NCBI GenBank assembly: GCA_026398615.1 | Contig: JAPLSN010000011.1 | Span: 1-64,000 of the forward strand | Direction: 5' to 3' | DNA length: 64,000 nucleotides | Origin: Spirochaetota bacterium | GTDB taxonomy: Bacteria > Spirochaetota > Spirochaetia > Treponematales > UBA12059 | Shown: piece by piece, positions 1-8,336 of the stretch | Layout of the letters: each line of letters opens with the position of its first letter | Numbering within the stretch: the stretch's first letter is position 1 | Program-made: the position numbers and the translations under genes | The notes under the pieces: generated by a model | The model's input: only the letters and a program-made list of their open reading frames with translations | Told to the model about the DNA's origin: nothing | Database searches by the model: none

Positions 1-2
1 CG

Positions 3-1778
3 AAGAAGGCGACGATCGCGGCCGGTTCGACCTTCGCGATGCCGAAGGCCAACGTGGTCCTCCTGGCGAAGTGGGTGTCCGCGAGCGCCATCGCCAAACC
101 CCCGACTGCCACGCCGACGACGCCCGCGACGGGCATCAAGCCGCCGGCGGGCTCCGCACCGACGACGACGCCCCCCATCGGCACGAAACCGCCCCCGGCT
201 GCCGCGCCGACGGCGCCCGCGACGGGCATCAAGCCGCCGGCGGGCTCCGCGCCGACGACGACGCACCCTTCGGGTGCCCCCTCGAATGTCCATGCCCCGG
301 CGCCGACCTCCTTCACCGTCACCTTCGACGGACAGCGCGCCGATACTCCGGCCAACCCGAGGACCAAGGTCGTCACTCCCCCGGCCACGAACGTCGGCGC
401 GCTGCCAACCCCGCCGGCCAAGGCAAGCAACAAGTTCGGCGGCTGGTACACCGCCATCAAGGGCGGAACCCCGTTCACCGCAGCCACGCCGGTGGCGGCG
501 AACATCACCGTCTACGCGAGATGGACGCCCGCCTACTCGTACATGGTGACCTTCGACAGCCAGTTCGCGACGACCCAGGCCAATCCCCCGAGGAAGACCG
601 TCATCAGCCCGGCCACCACCGTGGGCACGCTGCCGACCGCCCCGACCAAAACCGGCTGCATCTTCGGCGGCTGGTTCACAATGCCGAACGGCGGCGGATC
701 GGCATTCAAGGCGGCTACCGTGGCAAATGCGAGCATTACCGTGTATGCAAAATGGACGCCCTCATCTACGCCTGCTGCAACCGATGATGATTCGGCATCC
801 ATACATCTGAGAAACATAAAATCCGGTGACAGCCGCTACCCGATAGCTCCCCAATTCAACGGGGATGTCCTTCAATACACGCTGGAGCTCAAATACTCTC
901 ATGCCACTACCCCGCTCTTCGTGGAACGCGTCAATTCCAGCACTTCGAAGGTATATATCAAATTCAATGATGCCGCAGAGTACCGACTATTTTCAGAGTA
1001 TGGCTCGGAAACACTCAACCTCAATGTCGGAATGAATACCGCGAGATTGCGCGTGGTCGCCAATGATCACGATGCCGCGCGCATCTATGTGGTCAAAATA
1101 ACCAGGGCGCCCGCCGACACCAACGCGCTATTATCGTCTATCGTGCCCGTATCCGGAATCATGACTCCCGCCTTTTCACCTTCTGTCACCCGATACACGA
1201 TCGTGGCTCCCGAAGGCGCGACCACTATCAATGTACGGATCGCAGCCCAGGTTGCCACGTCTTCATTTGAATGCGTGTACACCAACGGATATTACGCCGG
1301 ACCATTTGTGGCGAACGGCAGCGGCCCGGCATCGGCACTGCGTTCGTTGAATATCTCGGATTTTGACGAGACCCTGTACATCACGGTTCAGGCTCAGGAT
1401 CCTGCCGTGCGCAATTCCTATGAGGTTGTGGTCAAGCGTACGCCCGGTACCAATGCTCATTTGCCGCTTATCCAAGGGCATGAATTGAATCCGGCTTTTT
1501 CGCGGGATATCACCGAGTATGCGGCGGTTCTGGAGAATTGGGACGATGACATCACGTTTATTTTCAGCCCGGAAGACGAGAAACATTACCTTGTACAGTA
1601 TTCCACGTCAGCCGATCCCGTATTCAGAAGGCCACCATACCTAATTAACGCACCTGGTATTTACAGGATCGACGTTCCGGTCTCAAGCGGCGAGACGGTG
1701 ACGATCTACATCAAGGTAATCGCAGAGGACAGAATAACCGAAATGATCTATCAAATTGCCGTGACACGAAAGCAATAA
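3..1778 (+). CDS. InlB B-repeat / cadherin-like beta-sandwich surface protein (5' end missing)
   Basis: The reading frame is already open at the left edge, so the true start lies outside the window; the first in-frame ATG at 39 is internal by comparison with the paralogue at 2248. The visible protein has a Pro/Ala/Thr-rich linker with the unit ATGIKPPAGSAP repeated, then two InlB B-repeats (Listeria-Bacteroides type, each ending ITVYA(R/K)W). Three cadherin-like beta-sandwich repeats follow, recognisable by the spaced pattern 'PAFSPSVTRYTI' and 'NPAFSRDITEYA'. No membrane anchor is seen at the C-terminus. The role is probably extracellular or outer-surface adhesion, inferred from domain types only. 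The first ~340 bases are almost identical to 2486-2820, whereas the C-terminal half is less GC-rich and unrelated to the paralogue, suggesting a mosaic gene. Confidence 0.8.
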   Translation, partial: KKATIAAGSTFAMPKANVVLLAKWVSASAIAKPPTATPTTPATGIKPPAGSAPTTTPPIGTKPPPAAAPTAPATGIKPPAGSAPTTTHPSGAPSNVHAPAPTSFTVTFDGQRADTPANPRTKVVTPPATNVGALPTPPAKASNKFGGWYTAIKGGTPFTAATPVAANITVYARWTPAYSYMVTFDSQFATTQANPPRKTVISPATTVGTLPTAPTKTGCIFGGWFTMPNGGGSAFKAATVANASITVYAKWTPSSTPAATDDDSASIHLRNIKSGDSRYPIAPQFNGDVLQYTLELKYSHATTPLFVERVNSSTSKVYIKFNDAAEYRLFSEYGSETLNLNVGMNTARLRVVANDHDAARIYVVKITRAPADTNALLSSIVPVSGIMTPAFSPSVTRYTIVAPEGATTINVRIAAQVATSSFECVYTNGYYAGPFVANGSGPASALRSLNISDFDETLYITVQAQDPAVRNSYEVVVKRTPGTNAHLPLIQGHELNPAFSRDITEYAAVLENWDDDITFIFSPEDEKHYLVQYSTSADPVFRRPPYLINAPGIYRIDVPVSSGETVTIYIKVIAEDRITEMIYQIAVTRKQ

Positions 1779-2127
1779 CCCTGCAAACGAAAGGGAATAC
1801 CACGATGACATCAGACGACAGCAACAGACTGCAAAACCACGAGGAGAATCTCCGCTTCTGCGCAAGTCTGTGCAGACGCTTGAAGTTGTGGGCAAGCGCC
1901 ACATCGGGGAGGTGCAGGCGAGCGTGTGGGCCGACGGGGAGCGGGAGCGGCTGGCAGAAGTCGGCATCCGGTTGCTTGTTTGATAGTCGAAGGCGCCGTG
2001 AACGGTGAACGGTTCCTCGAGTCTCCCGGGCGACCGATCAAGTATTCCCGCCACAAGATATTTCTCGTGGTCGACAACTGGGTTCCCGCGCTCCAGGCAG
2101 GTCAGGAAACATCTGCGTGAACGAAAA
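1779..2127. other. Intergenic stretch with no supportable gene, possibly decayed coding DNA
   Basis: About 350 bases between the two InlB-repeat genes. Two short plus-strand frames (around 1830-1981 and 1998-2120) read like plausible protein fragments, with phrases such as GKRHIGEVQASVW and RPIKYSRHKIFLVVDNW. They are in different frames, lack convincing starts and match no family I recognise. I regard this as either non-coding or the remains of an older gene. Confidence 0.35.
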
Positions 2128-2156
2128 TTGACAACGCCGCCTCCGGAACCTATATT
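2128..2156 (+). promoter_or_regulatory. Sigma70-type promoter of the InlB-repeat gene
   Basis: TTGACA at 2128-2133 and TATATT at 2151-2156 are separated by exactly 17 bases, a near-consensus vegetative promoter. It predicts a start near 2163 and a 5' leader of about 85 nt before the ATG at 2248. It is well placed to drive that gene alone. Confidence 0.7.
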
Positions 2157-2247
2157 TGAACCGTCATGATGACGGTGTCCCCGCTCCGTACCGGACTCGG
2201 GCGGCGGGCCGGGTGGATCATGGCGGCGGAAAGAGGAGGGGCTGGTC

Positions 2248-4191
2248 ATGAAACGACGGATGGCACGGTTTACCTTGGTTGTGACCGTTCTGGTACTGGC
2301 GTGCTCGGAACTGGCGGCGCAGACCGCGTTCACGGTGACCTACAATGGCAACGGGAACTCAGGCGGCACCGTTCCCATGGACAGGAACGCCTACGCGCCG
2401 GGCAAGACCGTGACCGTCCTGGGCAACACCGGGAAACTGGTCCGGACGAACTTCCGGTTCGAAGGCTGGTATGCCCAGACCGACGCGAAGAAGGCGACGA
2501 TCGCGGCCGGTTCGACCTTCGCGATGCCGAAGGCCAACGTGGTCCTCCTGGCGAAGTGGGTGTCCGCGAGCGCCATCGCCAAACCCCCGACTGCCACGCC
2601 GACGGCGCCCGCGACGGGCATCAAGCCGCCGGCGGGCTCCGCGCCAGCGACACCCCCCATTGGCACGAAACCGCCCCCGGCTGCCACGCCGACGGCGCCC
2701 GCGACGGGCATCAAGCCGCCGGCGGGAACCGCACCGACGACGACGCCCCCTTCGGGTGCCCCCTCGAATGTCCATGCCTCGGCGCCGACCTCCTTCACCG
2801 TCACCTTCGACGGACAGGGCGCCGACAGACAGGCAAGTCCCGCGAAAAAAACCGTCACCGGGTCGGCCACGACGATCGATGCCCAACCTGTCCCTCCGTC
2901 CCGGCGCGGCTACATCTTCGGAGGCTGGTACACGGCACGGAACGGCGGTGGATCGGCATTCACGACGAGCACGCCGGTGACGGCGAATATCACCGTGTAT
3001 GCCAAATGGGACACCTACACCTACATCGTGACCTATGACAGCCAGGGTGCGACCATACCGGCAAGCCCCGCAAGCAAAACCGTCTCCAGCCCGGCCACGA
3101 ACGTAGGAACGCTGCCGGCTCCCCCGTCAAGGAAGGATTTCCAGTTTGATGGCTGGTTCCCGCCTCTTGCCAAGGGATCGGTGAGGTTCACGGCCACGAC
3201 GCCGGTAACGGCGGATATTACCGTATCCGCGAAATGGAAACCGGCAACCTATACGGTGTTTTTCAGCAGTCCCTCCGCGGATACGCAGGCCAGCCCCGCA
3301 AAAAAAACCGTCACCGTGCCGGCGACGACGATCGATGCCCTGCCGACTTCCCCGACCAGGGCCGGTTACACTCCTGGAGGCTGGTATACCGGATTGGATG
3401 GAGGTGGCACCGCGTTCACCGCGGACACGGTCGTGAGGGCGGACATCACGGTATACGCAAAATGGATACCTGAATATACCGTCAGCTTCAACAGCCAGGA
3501 TGCCGGCATACCCGCGAATCCGTCGACCAAGACCGTCTCTTTCCCGGCAACGAACGTCGGGACGCTTCCAACCGCCCCAAGCAGGTCTCTCCATACCTTC
3601 GAAGGCTGGTATACGGACATGAATGGCGGGGGGCCTGCCTTCACTGCGACCACGCCAGTGGCGGCGAATATCACCGTCTACGCGAAATGGGCACCGGGAT
3701 ACGCCATCGGCGACAGGGGTCCGGCCGGCGGGATCGTATTCTACGTCAAGGACGGCTACTCGAACGATTGGCGCTATCTGGAAGCGGCACCGAGCGACCA
3801 AAGCGACAATATCTTTTGGTTCAACGGCAGCAAGATGGCGACGGGAGCGGACGGGCTCGGTGTGGGGACGGGAAAGACGAATACGACGGCCATCGTCAAT
3901 GCGTTGGGGCCGGGAACCTATGCCGCGAAGGTCTGCGCGGATCTCCGGCTGGGCGGCTACTCCGGTTGGTTCCTTCCATCAAGAGATGAACTTTCCCTGA
4001 TGTATACGAATCTGAAACTGGCGGGACTCGGCTATTTTTCGCCAGAATATTATTGGAGTTCCTCGGAAGGCGGCGTCGGAGCGTGGGTACGAAGCTTCGA
4101 AAACGGCAATCCTGCCAGCGCACGAGGAGTACCAATACCTGGCGTGACCAACGAGACCGGCCTCCATGTACGCGCCATCCGGGCTTTTTGA
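2248..4191 (+). CDS. Secreted InlB B-repeat protein with C-terminal DUF1566-like domain
   Basis: A 647-residue exported protein. An N-terminal signal peptide (MKRRMARFTLVVTVLVL, ending near AQT) is followed by one InlB B-repeat, a Pro/Thr/Ala linker with repeated ATGIKPPAG units, and four more B-repeats (about residues 180-490, each ending in AKW). The C-terminal domain of about 155 residues starts GDRGPAGGIVFYVKDG, contains GGYSGWFLPSRDELSLMY and YWSSSE, and ends VRAIRAF. This pattern is typical of DUF1566/Lcl-like C-terminal domains common in treponemes. The start is chosen at 2248 because GAGGAGGGG sits just upstream. It likely sits on or outside the outer surface; ligand unknown. The part of the gene encoding residues ~80-190 is shared almost base for base with the gene at the left edge. 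Confidence 0.85.
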   Translation: MKRRMARFTLVVTVLVLACSELAAQTAFTVTYNGNGNSGGTVPMDRNAYAPGKTVTVLGNTGKLVRTNFRFEGWYAQTDAKKATIAAGSTFAMPKANVVLLAKWVSASAIAKPPTATPTAPATGIKPPAGSAPATPPIGTKPPPAATPTAPATGIKPPAGTAPTTTPPSGAPSNVHASAPTSFTVTFDGQGADRQASPAKKTVTGSATTIDAQPVPPSRRGYIFGGWYTARNGGGSAFTTSTPVTANITVYAKWDTYTYIVTYDSQGATIPASPASKTVSSPATNVGTLPAPPSRKDFQFDGWFPPLAKGSVRFTATTPVTADITVSAKWKPATYTVFFSSPSADTQASPAKKTVTVPATTIDALPTSPTRAGYTPGGWYTGLDGGGTAFTADTVVRADITVYAKWIPEYTVSFNSQDAGIPANPSTKTVSFPATNVGTLPTAPSRSLHTFEGWYTDMNGGGPAFTATTPVAANITVYAKWAPGYAIGDRGPAGGIVFYVKDGYSNDWRYLEAAPSDQSDNIFWFNGSKMATGADGLGVGTGKTNTTAIVNALGPGTYAAKVCADLRLGGYSGWFLPSRDELSLMYTNLKLAGLGYFSPEYYWSSSEGGVGAWVRSFENGNPASARGVPIPGVTNETGLHVRAIRAF

Positions 4192-4386
4192 CGGCATGAA
4201 AAATCCGTTCGCAAGCCAGCATGCGCCCTGGTTGACCGCAACGGGCCGGTCCGGCGTGCCGTGCGCCCGAATCCGCGCATTTCAAGCGAGGAATCAAGCT
4301 CATCCGGAAGGTCGGGCAGCTCTCGCGGTTCCCGACGGCGCGATCTCGGACCCGGGACGGGCGGGATCGCCGCTGGAGGCGCATCG

Positions 4387-4806
4387 ATGACGCGAATGGG
4401 CAGGCAGGGATTCAAGCAGGTCGTCCTGCAGGGCGCGATCACCGCGGGCGCGAGCCTCGTCGGCGTCCTTGCCTTGATGGTCTGGGAACGCGCGAATTAC
4501 GGCATGTTCCAGCTGGCCGTCATCTTCGCGCTGAACATCGTCATGGCGGTCCTGCTTTGGCGGGCGTACGCCACCTCCAGCTTTCCGATGGCGCTCGCGG
4601 GGGTGGGCCTCGGCCTGGCCTGGAGCCTCGCCGTGGCCGGCTTCCTCCTGTACCGGGTGTTCACCGCCGAGGTCAGGCACACCGCCTTCGGGACCATCGA
4701 CGACCGGCCCGCGCCGTCGGTGCTGGCCGGCGCCTGCTACCTCGTCGCCTGGTACGTCGTCATCGCGGCCAGGCTCGTCATCCACCGGCCCGGAAAACCG
4801 GAGTAG
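4387..4806 (+). CDS. Small integral membrane protein, four predicted TM segments
   Basis: A 139-residue protein with four hydrophobic stretches (roughly residues 12-32, 41-58, 65-88 and 108-128) and short charged loops, ending in a basic tail. I do not recognise the family. The open frame extends upstream to 4261, but the start at 4387 is preferred because GGAGG lies at 4375-4379 with 7 bases of spacing and the upstream part is low-complexity and charged. It follows the InlB-repeat gene by about 195 bases in the same direction; no functional link is evident. Confidence 0.6.
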   Translation: MTRMGRQGFKQVVLQGAITAGASLVGVLALMVWERANYGMFQLAVIFALNIVMAVLLWRAYATSSFPMALAGVGLGLAWSLAVAGFLLYRVFTAEVRHTAFGTIDDRPAPSVLAGACYLVAWYVVIAARLVIHRPGKPE

Positions 4807-4820
4807 GATGACCGGGCATT

Positions 4821-5291
4821 TCAGCTCCTGAACAGCTCGCCCGGCTGGAGCGGCGTGACGACGCGGACGCCGTCGGCGCGGGTGTCTCCGTCCGCTTCAC
4901 TTCGCCCAGGTCGAGGCTGCCGCCCCGCTCGAGCAGGAGGTCGACTTCCCGCCCGCCGGAGTCCCTGAAGAACCAGAGCCGGCCTTGATCGGACGAGGCG
5001 GCATTCCGCTTGCGGATTTCAGCCAACGCGAAAGTCTCCCAGACGGCACCCCTGAGCGGCGAGCCTCCCAGCCGACCGGATGGCCAGGAGTCGGAGGAAG
5101 CGTTCGAAGTCGCGCAGGCTTCCCACATTGAGAATCTGACGGACATCGCGTTCCAGGTAGGTCGCCACATACGAAGCCGGAAACTCTCTCGTGGGCAGTT
5201 CGGGACGTTTCCACAGCTCGGGGAACAGGCCACGGGTGACGAGTGCCGACCATTCCGTGGGAGACGGGCTCAAGGGATGACAGCTTGTCAA
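4821..5291 (-). pseudogene. Remnant of a DUF4143-type AAA ATPase
   Basis: Three consecutive minus-strand pieces, read in alternating frames, reassemble the C-terminal half of the common 'AAA ATPase + DUF4143' family. Piece one (5291 down to about 5050) carries WSALVTRGLFPELWKRPEL and YLERDVRQILNVGSLRDFE. Piece two, in another frame (about 5060-4890), carries ETFALAEIRKRN and REVDLLLERGGSLDLGEVK. Piece three, back in the first frame, ends DGVRVVTPLQPGELFRS and a stop at 4821-4823. The N-terminal P-loop half is missing. With at least two frameshifts and a truncation, this is a dead gene. These ATPases are often mobile or toxin-antitoxin-like accessory genes, consistent with the decayed surroundings. 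Confidence 0.75.
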
Positions 5292-5399
5292 GTGTAGCCG
5301 AGTATTTCCTGTTGAAATCCATAGTCCTATTATTGCTTGCTAGGCTAAAATTGCCAATTCCTTGTTTTGTATATAATTATTCGATCAACAAGAACCGGC

Positions 5400-5731
5400 G
5401 GACAGCCGTGCCGACCCCGGCCAATCCCGCAAGGAAGAGCGTCATCGCCCCGGCCACCACCGTGGGCACGTTGCCGGCCGCACCAGCCAGGATCGGCTAC
5501 GCCTTTGGCGGCTGTTGCATGATGGTGAACGGCGGTGGCACGGCCTTCACGGCGACCACGCCTTGGACGGCGAATGTCACGGTCTACGCCAAGTGGACGC
5601 CCCAGGGCCCCCAGCCGTACGCGGCCGGGGACATCGCGAAGCCGACGCAGATCATGTTTTCCAGGGTCGTCAACAGCGCCTCGGGATACTCGCCCTTCTC
5701 CAACGTGGTGACGGTCCCCGTGCAATCTTGA
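5400..5731 (+). pseudogene. InlB B-repeat fragment joined to an FN3-like tail
   Basis: One complete InlB B-repeat (TPANPARKSVIAPATTVG through ANVTVYAKWTP) is followed by a short sequence, NSASGYSPFSNVVTVPV, that resembles the last strands of a fibronectin type III domain. No signal peptide, ribosome site or N-terminal part is present. Upstream is an AT-rich patch (about 5320-5395) unlike the surroundings. The repeat is clearly related to those of the genes at 3 and 2248, so this is probably a third, broken member of the same family. An ORF could start at 5243 but that part is not convincing. Confidence 0.55.
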
Positions 5732-5775
5732 CGAGGAACAGCAGGTGATCCGCTCGAGCCTGGGCAAGAACTCAA

Positions 5776-6420
5776 TCAGGCATACTGCCCCCGACCGGAG
5801 AACCAGGCCTCGGCCCGGGCGACCTCGTAGGCATGGAGATCGTCGAACGCGAGATCTTTCAAGCCGGTCCTTCCGGCCTTGGCAAGCTTGATGCGCAGGG
5901 TGTTCACCTTGTCGGCCTTCCGATGCTGCGGAGCGGCATCGTGGAGCGCTTTCCAATCGCCTGAGTATTTCCTCTCCAGCAAAGCCAGAAGCCAATAATC
6001 GGCCATGTCGAAGCTGACGGGTTCTCCCTTGATCCACAACTCCGTCCATGATTCGGTGCCCCCGTAGGGAATGTCATGGATGAGATCGAGCTTTTTCTTC
6101 TTGCATATCTCCTTGATGGCCCGGTCCACCTGGGCGGTGCCGGGGATGACGGTCCCGGCGTCAAGGTATTCGAAATACGCCTTGATGTTCCTGAGCGAAC
6201 GATTCGCGTTCGCGAGGTTCAAGTCGAACCTGTCCCCGAACATCAGGTGGCCTTCAGCCCACTCGAGGAAGATCGAATACTCCCAGAAGGGAATCGAGTT
6301 GGGCCGCCTGACTTCCCCCGTGCGCCCGAGGTAACTCATGAAACCGTAGAGGTCGTCCCACAGGGCATCGAGTCCGGCTTCATCGCGCATCAGCGCCTCA
6401 CGCTCAAGGTATGCCGCCAT
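5776..6420 (-). CDS. Hypothetical protein, unknown family
   Basis: An intact frame of 214 residues on the minus strand, with AAGGA about 8 bases before the ATG. The protein is soluble, mixed charged and rich in aromatic residues (SWTELWIKGEP, DMADYWLLALLERKYSGDW). There is no signal peptide or membrane segment, and I recognise no domain. Its composition looks coding, but it sits among pseudogene fragments, so it may itself be the surviving portion of a longer gene. A scrap of an AAA ATPase lies immediately upstream in the same direction. Confidence 0.5.
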   Translation of the reverse strand: MAAYLEREALMRDEAGLDALWDDLYGFMSYLGRTGEVRRPNSIPFWEYSIFLEWAEGHLMFGDRFDLNLANANRSLRNIKAYFEYLDAGTVIPGTAQVDRAIKEICKKKKLDLIHDIPYGGTESWTELWIKGEPVSFDMADYWLLALLERKYSGDWKALHDAAPQHRKADKVNTLRIKLAKAGRTGLKDLAFDDLHAYEVARAEAWFSGRGQYA

Positions 6421-6477
6421 CCTGTCCTTGAAGAGCCCGCAATCGTCCTGGTCCTTTCCTGGATGAAATACGGATAA

Positions 6478-6540
6478 CCGCGCATCTCCTCGGCAATGCG
6501 CCTCAAGGCATTCCCGACGAAGGCGGCGCCTTCGTCGGGG
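6478..6540 (-). pseudogene. Short fragment of an AAA ATPase
   Basis: On the minus strand about 20 codons read AFVGNALRRIAEEMRGYPYFIQE. The segment AEEMRGYPYFIQE matches the characteristic end of the nucleotide-binding domain in archaeal-type AAA ATPases (pattern GYPYFLQE). The frame is lost on both sides. It is too short for certainty, but fits the decayed character of 4.8-6.9 kb. Confidence 0.4.
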
Positions 6541-6882
6541 GCGACTTCACCGTGTCATTTGCGGACATGACGAGCACCCTGAAGGCCGAGGGATTCGCGG
6601 CCTCCGCCTGCAGGATGAACTTCGATCAACTTGCCAAGGCCGCCGGCAACCACGCGGCGCTTCACGGTCGGAAAATCCGGCGCGACGTTCTCGATGCCGC
6701 CAGCGTGACCGGCCGGATGCATCTGCTGGGCCGATTCGCCCCGGAGTTACCGGGGAATTCGATGCACACCCGCAGCGGGAGCGGTCGTATCCTGACGGCC
6801 ATTTTCCTGGCTTCCCTGTTCGCGGCGGGCGCGATGGGGTCGACCTTTCATCAGCGCGAATCCGCGATCCTGTTCCGTGGCA
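6541..6882. other. Non-genic stretch with coding debris
   Basis: A plus-strand frame from 6552 reads SFADMTSTLKAEGFAASAC and NFDQLAKAAGNH, loosely like the substrate-facing part of C39-type peptidase domains. From 6763 another part looks like a signal peptide (TAIFLASLFAAGAMG). No complete gene can be built from either and there is no ribosome site. I treat this as the edge of the decayed region. Confidence 0.3.
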
Positions 6883-7455
6883 CTACACCCCGAGCACGCT
6901 GGCGACGGCGCTCCACATGGTCTCCAGTTCGATCCGGCCTTCGAGGTAGGCTTTCACGAAGGCCCGGACCTCGCCGGGCATCGCGTTCCAGTAGGAGTCC
7001 TGCCAGCGCGGCATCTGTTCCCAGAGTTCCTGCTGGCGCGAGGGCGCCATCCGTCCCTCGGCGTAGTCCGTGAAGTCGCGGACCATCCCGACGATGGCGT
7101 CGGGCGGCAGCGGCGAGTCGGCCGGCTTCTTCGGGGCGGCGGCGGGATCGGGGACGTAGTGCGACAGGAGCTCGTCGAGCTGCTCTTCCGGGATCTCGGG
7201 CGCGTTCTTCCGGATGATGTCGGAAACGAAGCCGCGGATCCGGGCGCGCATGCCCTCCATCGTGGACCCCATCCGGTCCTCGATGGTCTGCGCGAGCTTG
7301 CCGGCAGCCGCATTGGGACTGAGTCCCCCGATCTTCGAGTAGAGCGCGCGGTCGCGCTGGCGGCGTTCGCAGGCCTTGAGCACGACTTCGAAATCGCGGT
7401 CGTCCGCCTGGTTCAGGATGAAATCGACGAGGCTTTCGAGTTCCTTGCGCGGCAT
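6883..7455 (-). CDS. Conserved-looking hypothetical protein, alpha-helical
   Basis: A 190-residue soluble protein that is highly charged and predicted mostly helical, with a central Pro/Ala linker (PDPAAAPKKPADSPLPPD, about residues 106-124). It has no signal peptide, metal motif or recognised domain. It lies downstream of truA on the same strand (66 bases apart) and could be co-transcribed with it. Base composition and codon use match the core genes, unlike the region to its left. Confidence 0.6.
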   Translation of the reverse strand: MPRKELESLVDFILNQADDRDFEVVLKACERRQRDRALYSKIGGLSPNAAAGKLAQTIEDRMGSTMEGMRARIRGFVSDIIRKNAPEIPEEQLDELLSHYVPDPAAAPKKPADSPLPPDAIVGMVRDFTDYAEGRMAPSRQQELWEQMPRWQDSYWNAMPGEVRAFVKAYLEGRIELETMWSAVASVLGV

Positions 7456-7520
7456 GGGGCGATCATACCCGAAGCCCGGTCATTCGTGAAAGCCGCCCGG
7501 CGCCCGTCCGGCGGCGGCCG

Positions 7521-8270
7521 TCAACCGTAGCGGACGCTCTCCAGCCGGAGCCCGTGCGCGGGAGCCGCACCCGGAGCCAGGGAGCGGTCGCGCGCGTCGA
7601 GGATTTCGCGGAGCCTGCCGGGCGACAGGCGTCCGAGTCCTGCTTCGATGAGGGCGCCCGCCATGATCCTCGCCTGGTTGTAGAGAAAACCGTCGGCCGT
7701 GAAAACGATGCCGACTATGTCTCCCGACCTGTCGACCGCGACCGAACGGAGCTCGCGTTCGAAGCTTTTTTCCCCGGGCTTGAGGTTCGTGAAGCTCGAA
7801 AAGTCATGCTTCCCGACGAGGACTTCCCCTGCGGCGCGCATCGCGTCCAGGTCGAGGCGGGCGGGAACGTGGTGGGCGTAGCGCGCGGTGAACGGGTCGC
7901 GCAGGGGAGCGTCGCGGACCAGGTAGCGGTAGGTTTTCCCGATCGCATGGTAGCGGGCGTGGAAGCGCGGGTCGGCTTCCTCGAAGGCCAGGCACACCGC
8001 GTCGTCGGAAAGCTCGGCGTTGAGCCTGAGCCGGAGGCGTTCCGGCGCCAGGGAAGTCCTCAAGCGGACGCTCGCCACCTGTCCGTCGGCATGGACGCCC
8101 GAATCGGTGCGCCCCGATCCCGCGATCTCGACCTCGTGGGCGACGATGCGCGCCAACGCGGCTTCGACCGTGCCCTGGACGGTGCGTGCCTTGCCCGGCA
8201 GGCGCTGCCATCCCTTGAACGCGCTGCCGTCGTAGGCGAGAGTCAGCTTGAAGGTCCGTTCGCTTTCCAT
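7521..8270 (-). CDS. truA: tRNA pseudouridine synthase A
   Basis: Converts uridines 38-40 of the tRNA anticodon arm to pseudouridine. The 249-residue protein has the family N-terminus (KLTLAYDGSAFKGWQ), the catalytic aspartate in GSGRTDSGVHADGQVA, and the conserved FLYNQARIMAGALIEAG near the C-terminus. Length is normal. The start at 8270 (MESERTFKL) is preferred over a longer frame from 8297 because family homology begins right there. Confidence 0.95.
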   Translation of the reverse strand: MESERTFKLTLAYDGSAFKGWQRLPGKARTVQGTVEAALARIVAHEVEIAGSGRTDSGVHADGQVASVRLRTSLAPERLRLRLNAELSDDAVCLAFEEADPRFHARYHAIGKTYRYLVRDAPLRDPFTARYAHHVPARLDLDAMRAAGEVLVGKHDFSSFTNLKPGEKSFERELRSVAVDRSGDIVGIVFTADGFLYNQARIMAGALIEAGLGRLSPGRLREILDARDRSLAPGAAPAHGLRLESVRYG

Positions 8271-8336
8271 GGCGGCATGATACACCTGCGGAGGCACCGG
8301 GCGCCATCGGCCCCGCCGGCCGGGGTTTTCGTATCC

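Noticed and set aside
6552-7073. A 173-codon frame as a C39 peptidase gene
   Set aside because: Only a short stretch resembles the family; catalytic Cys and His motifs are absent and the end overlaps the real gene on the other strand.
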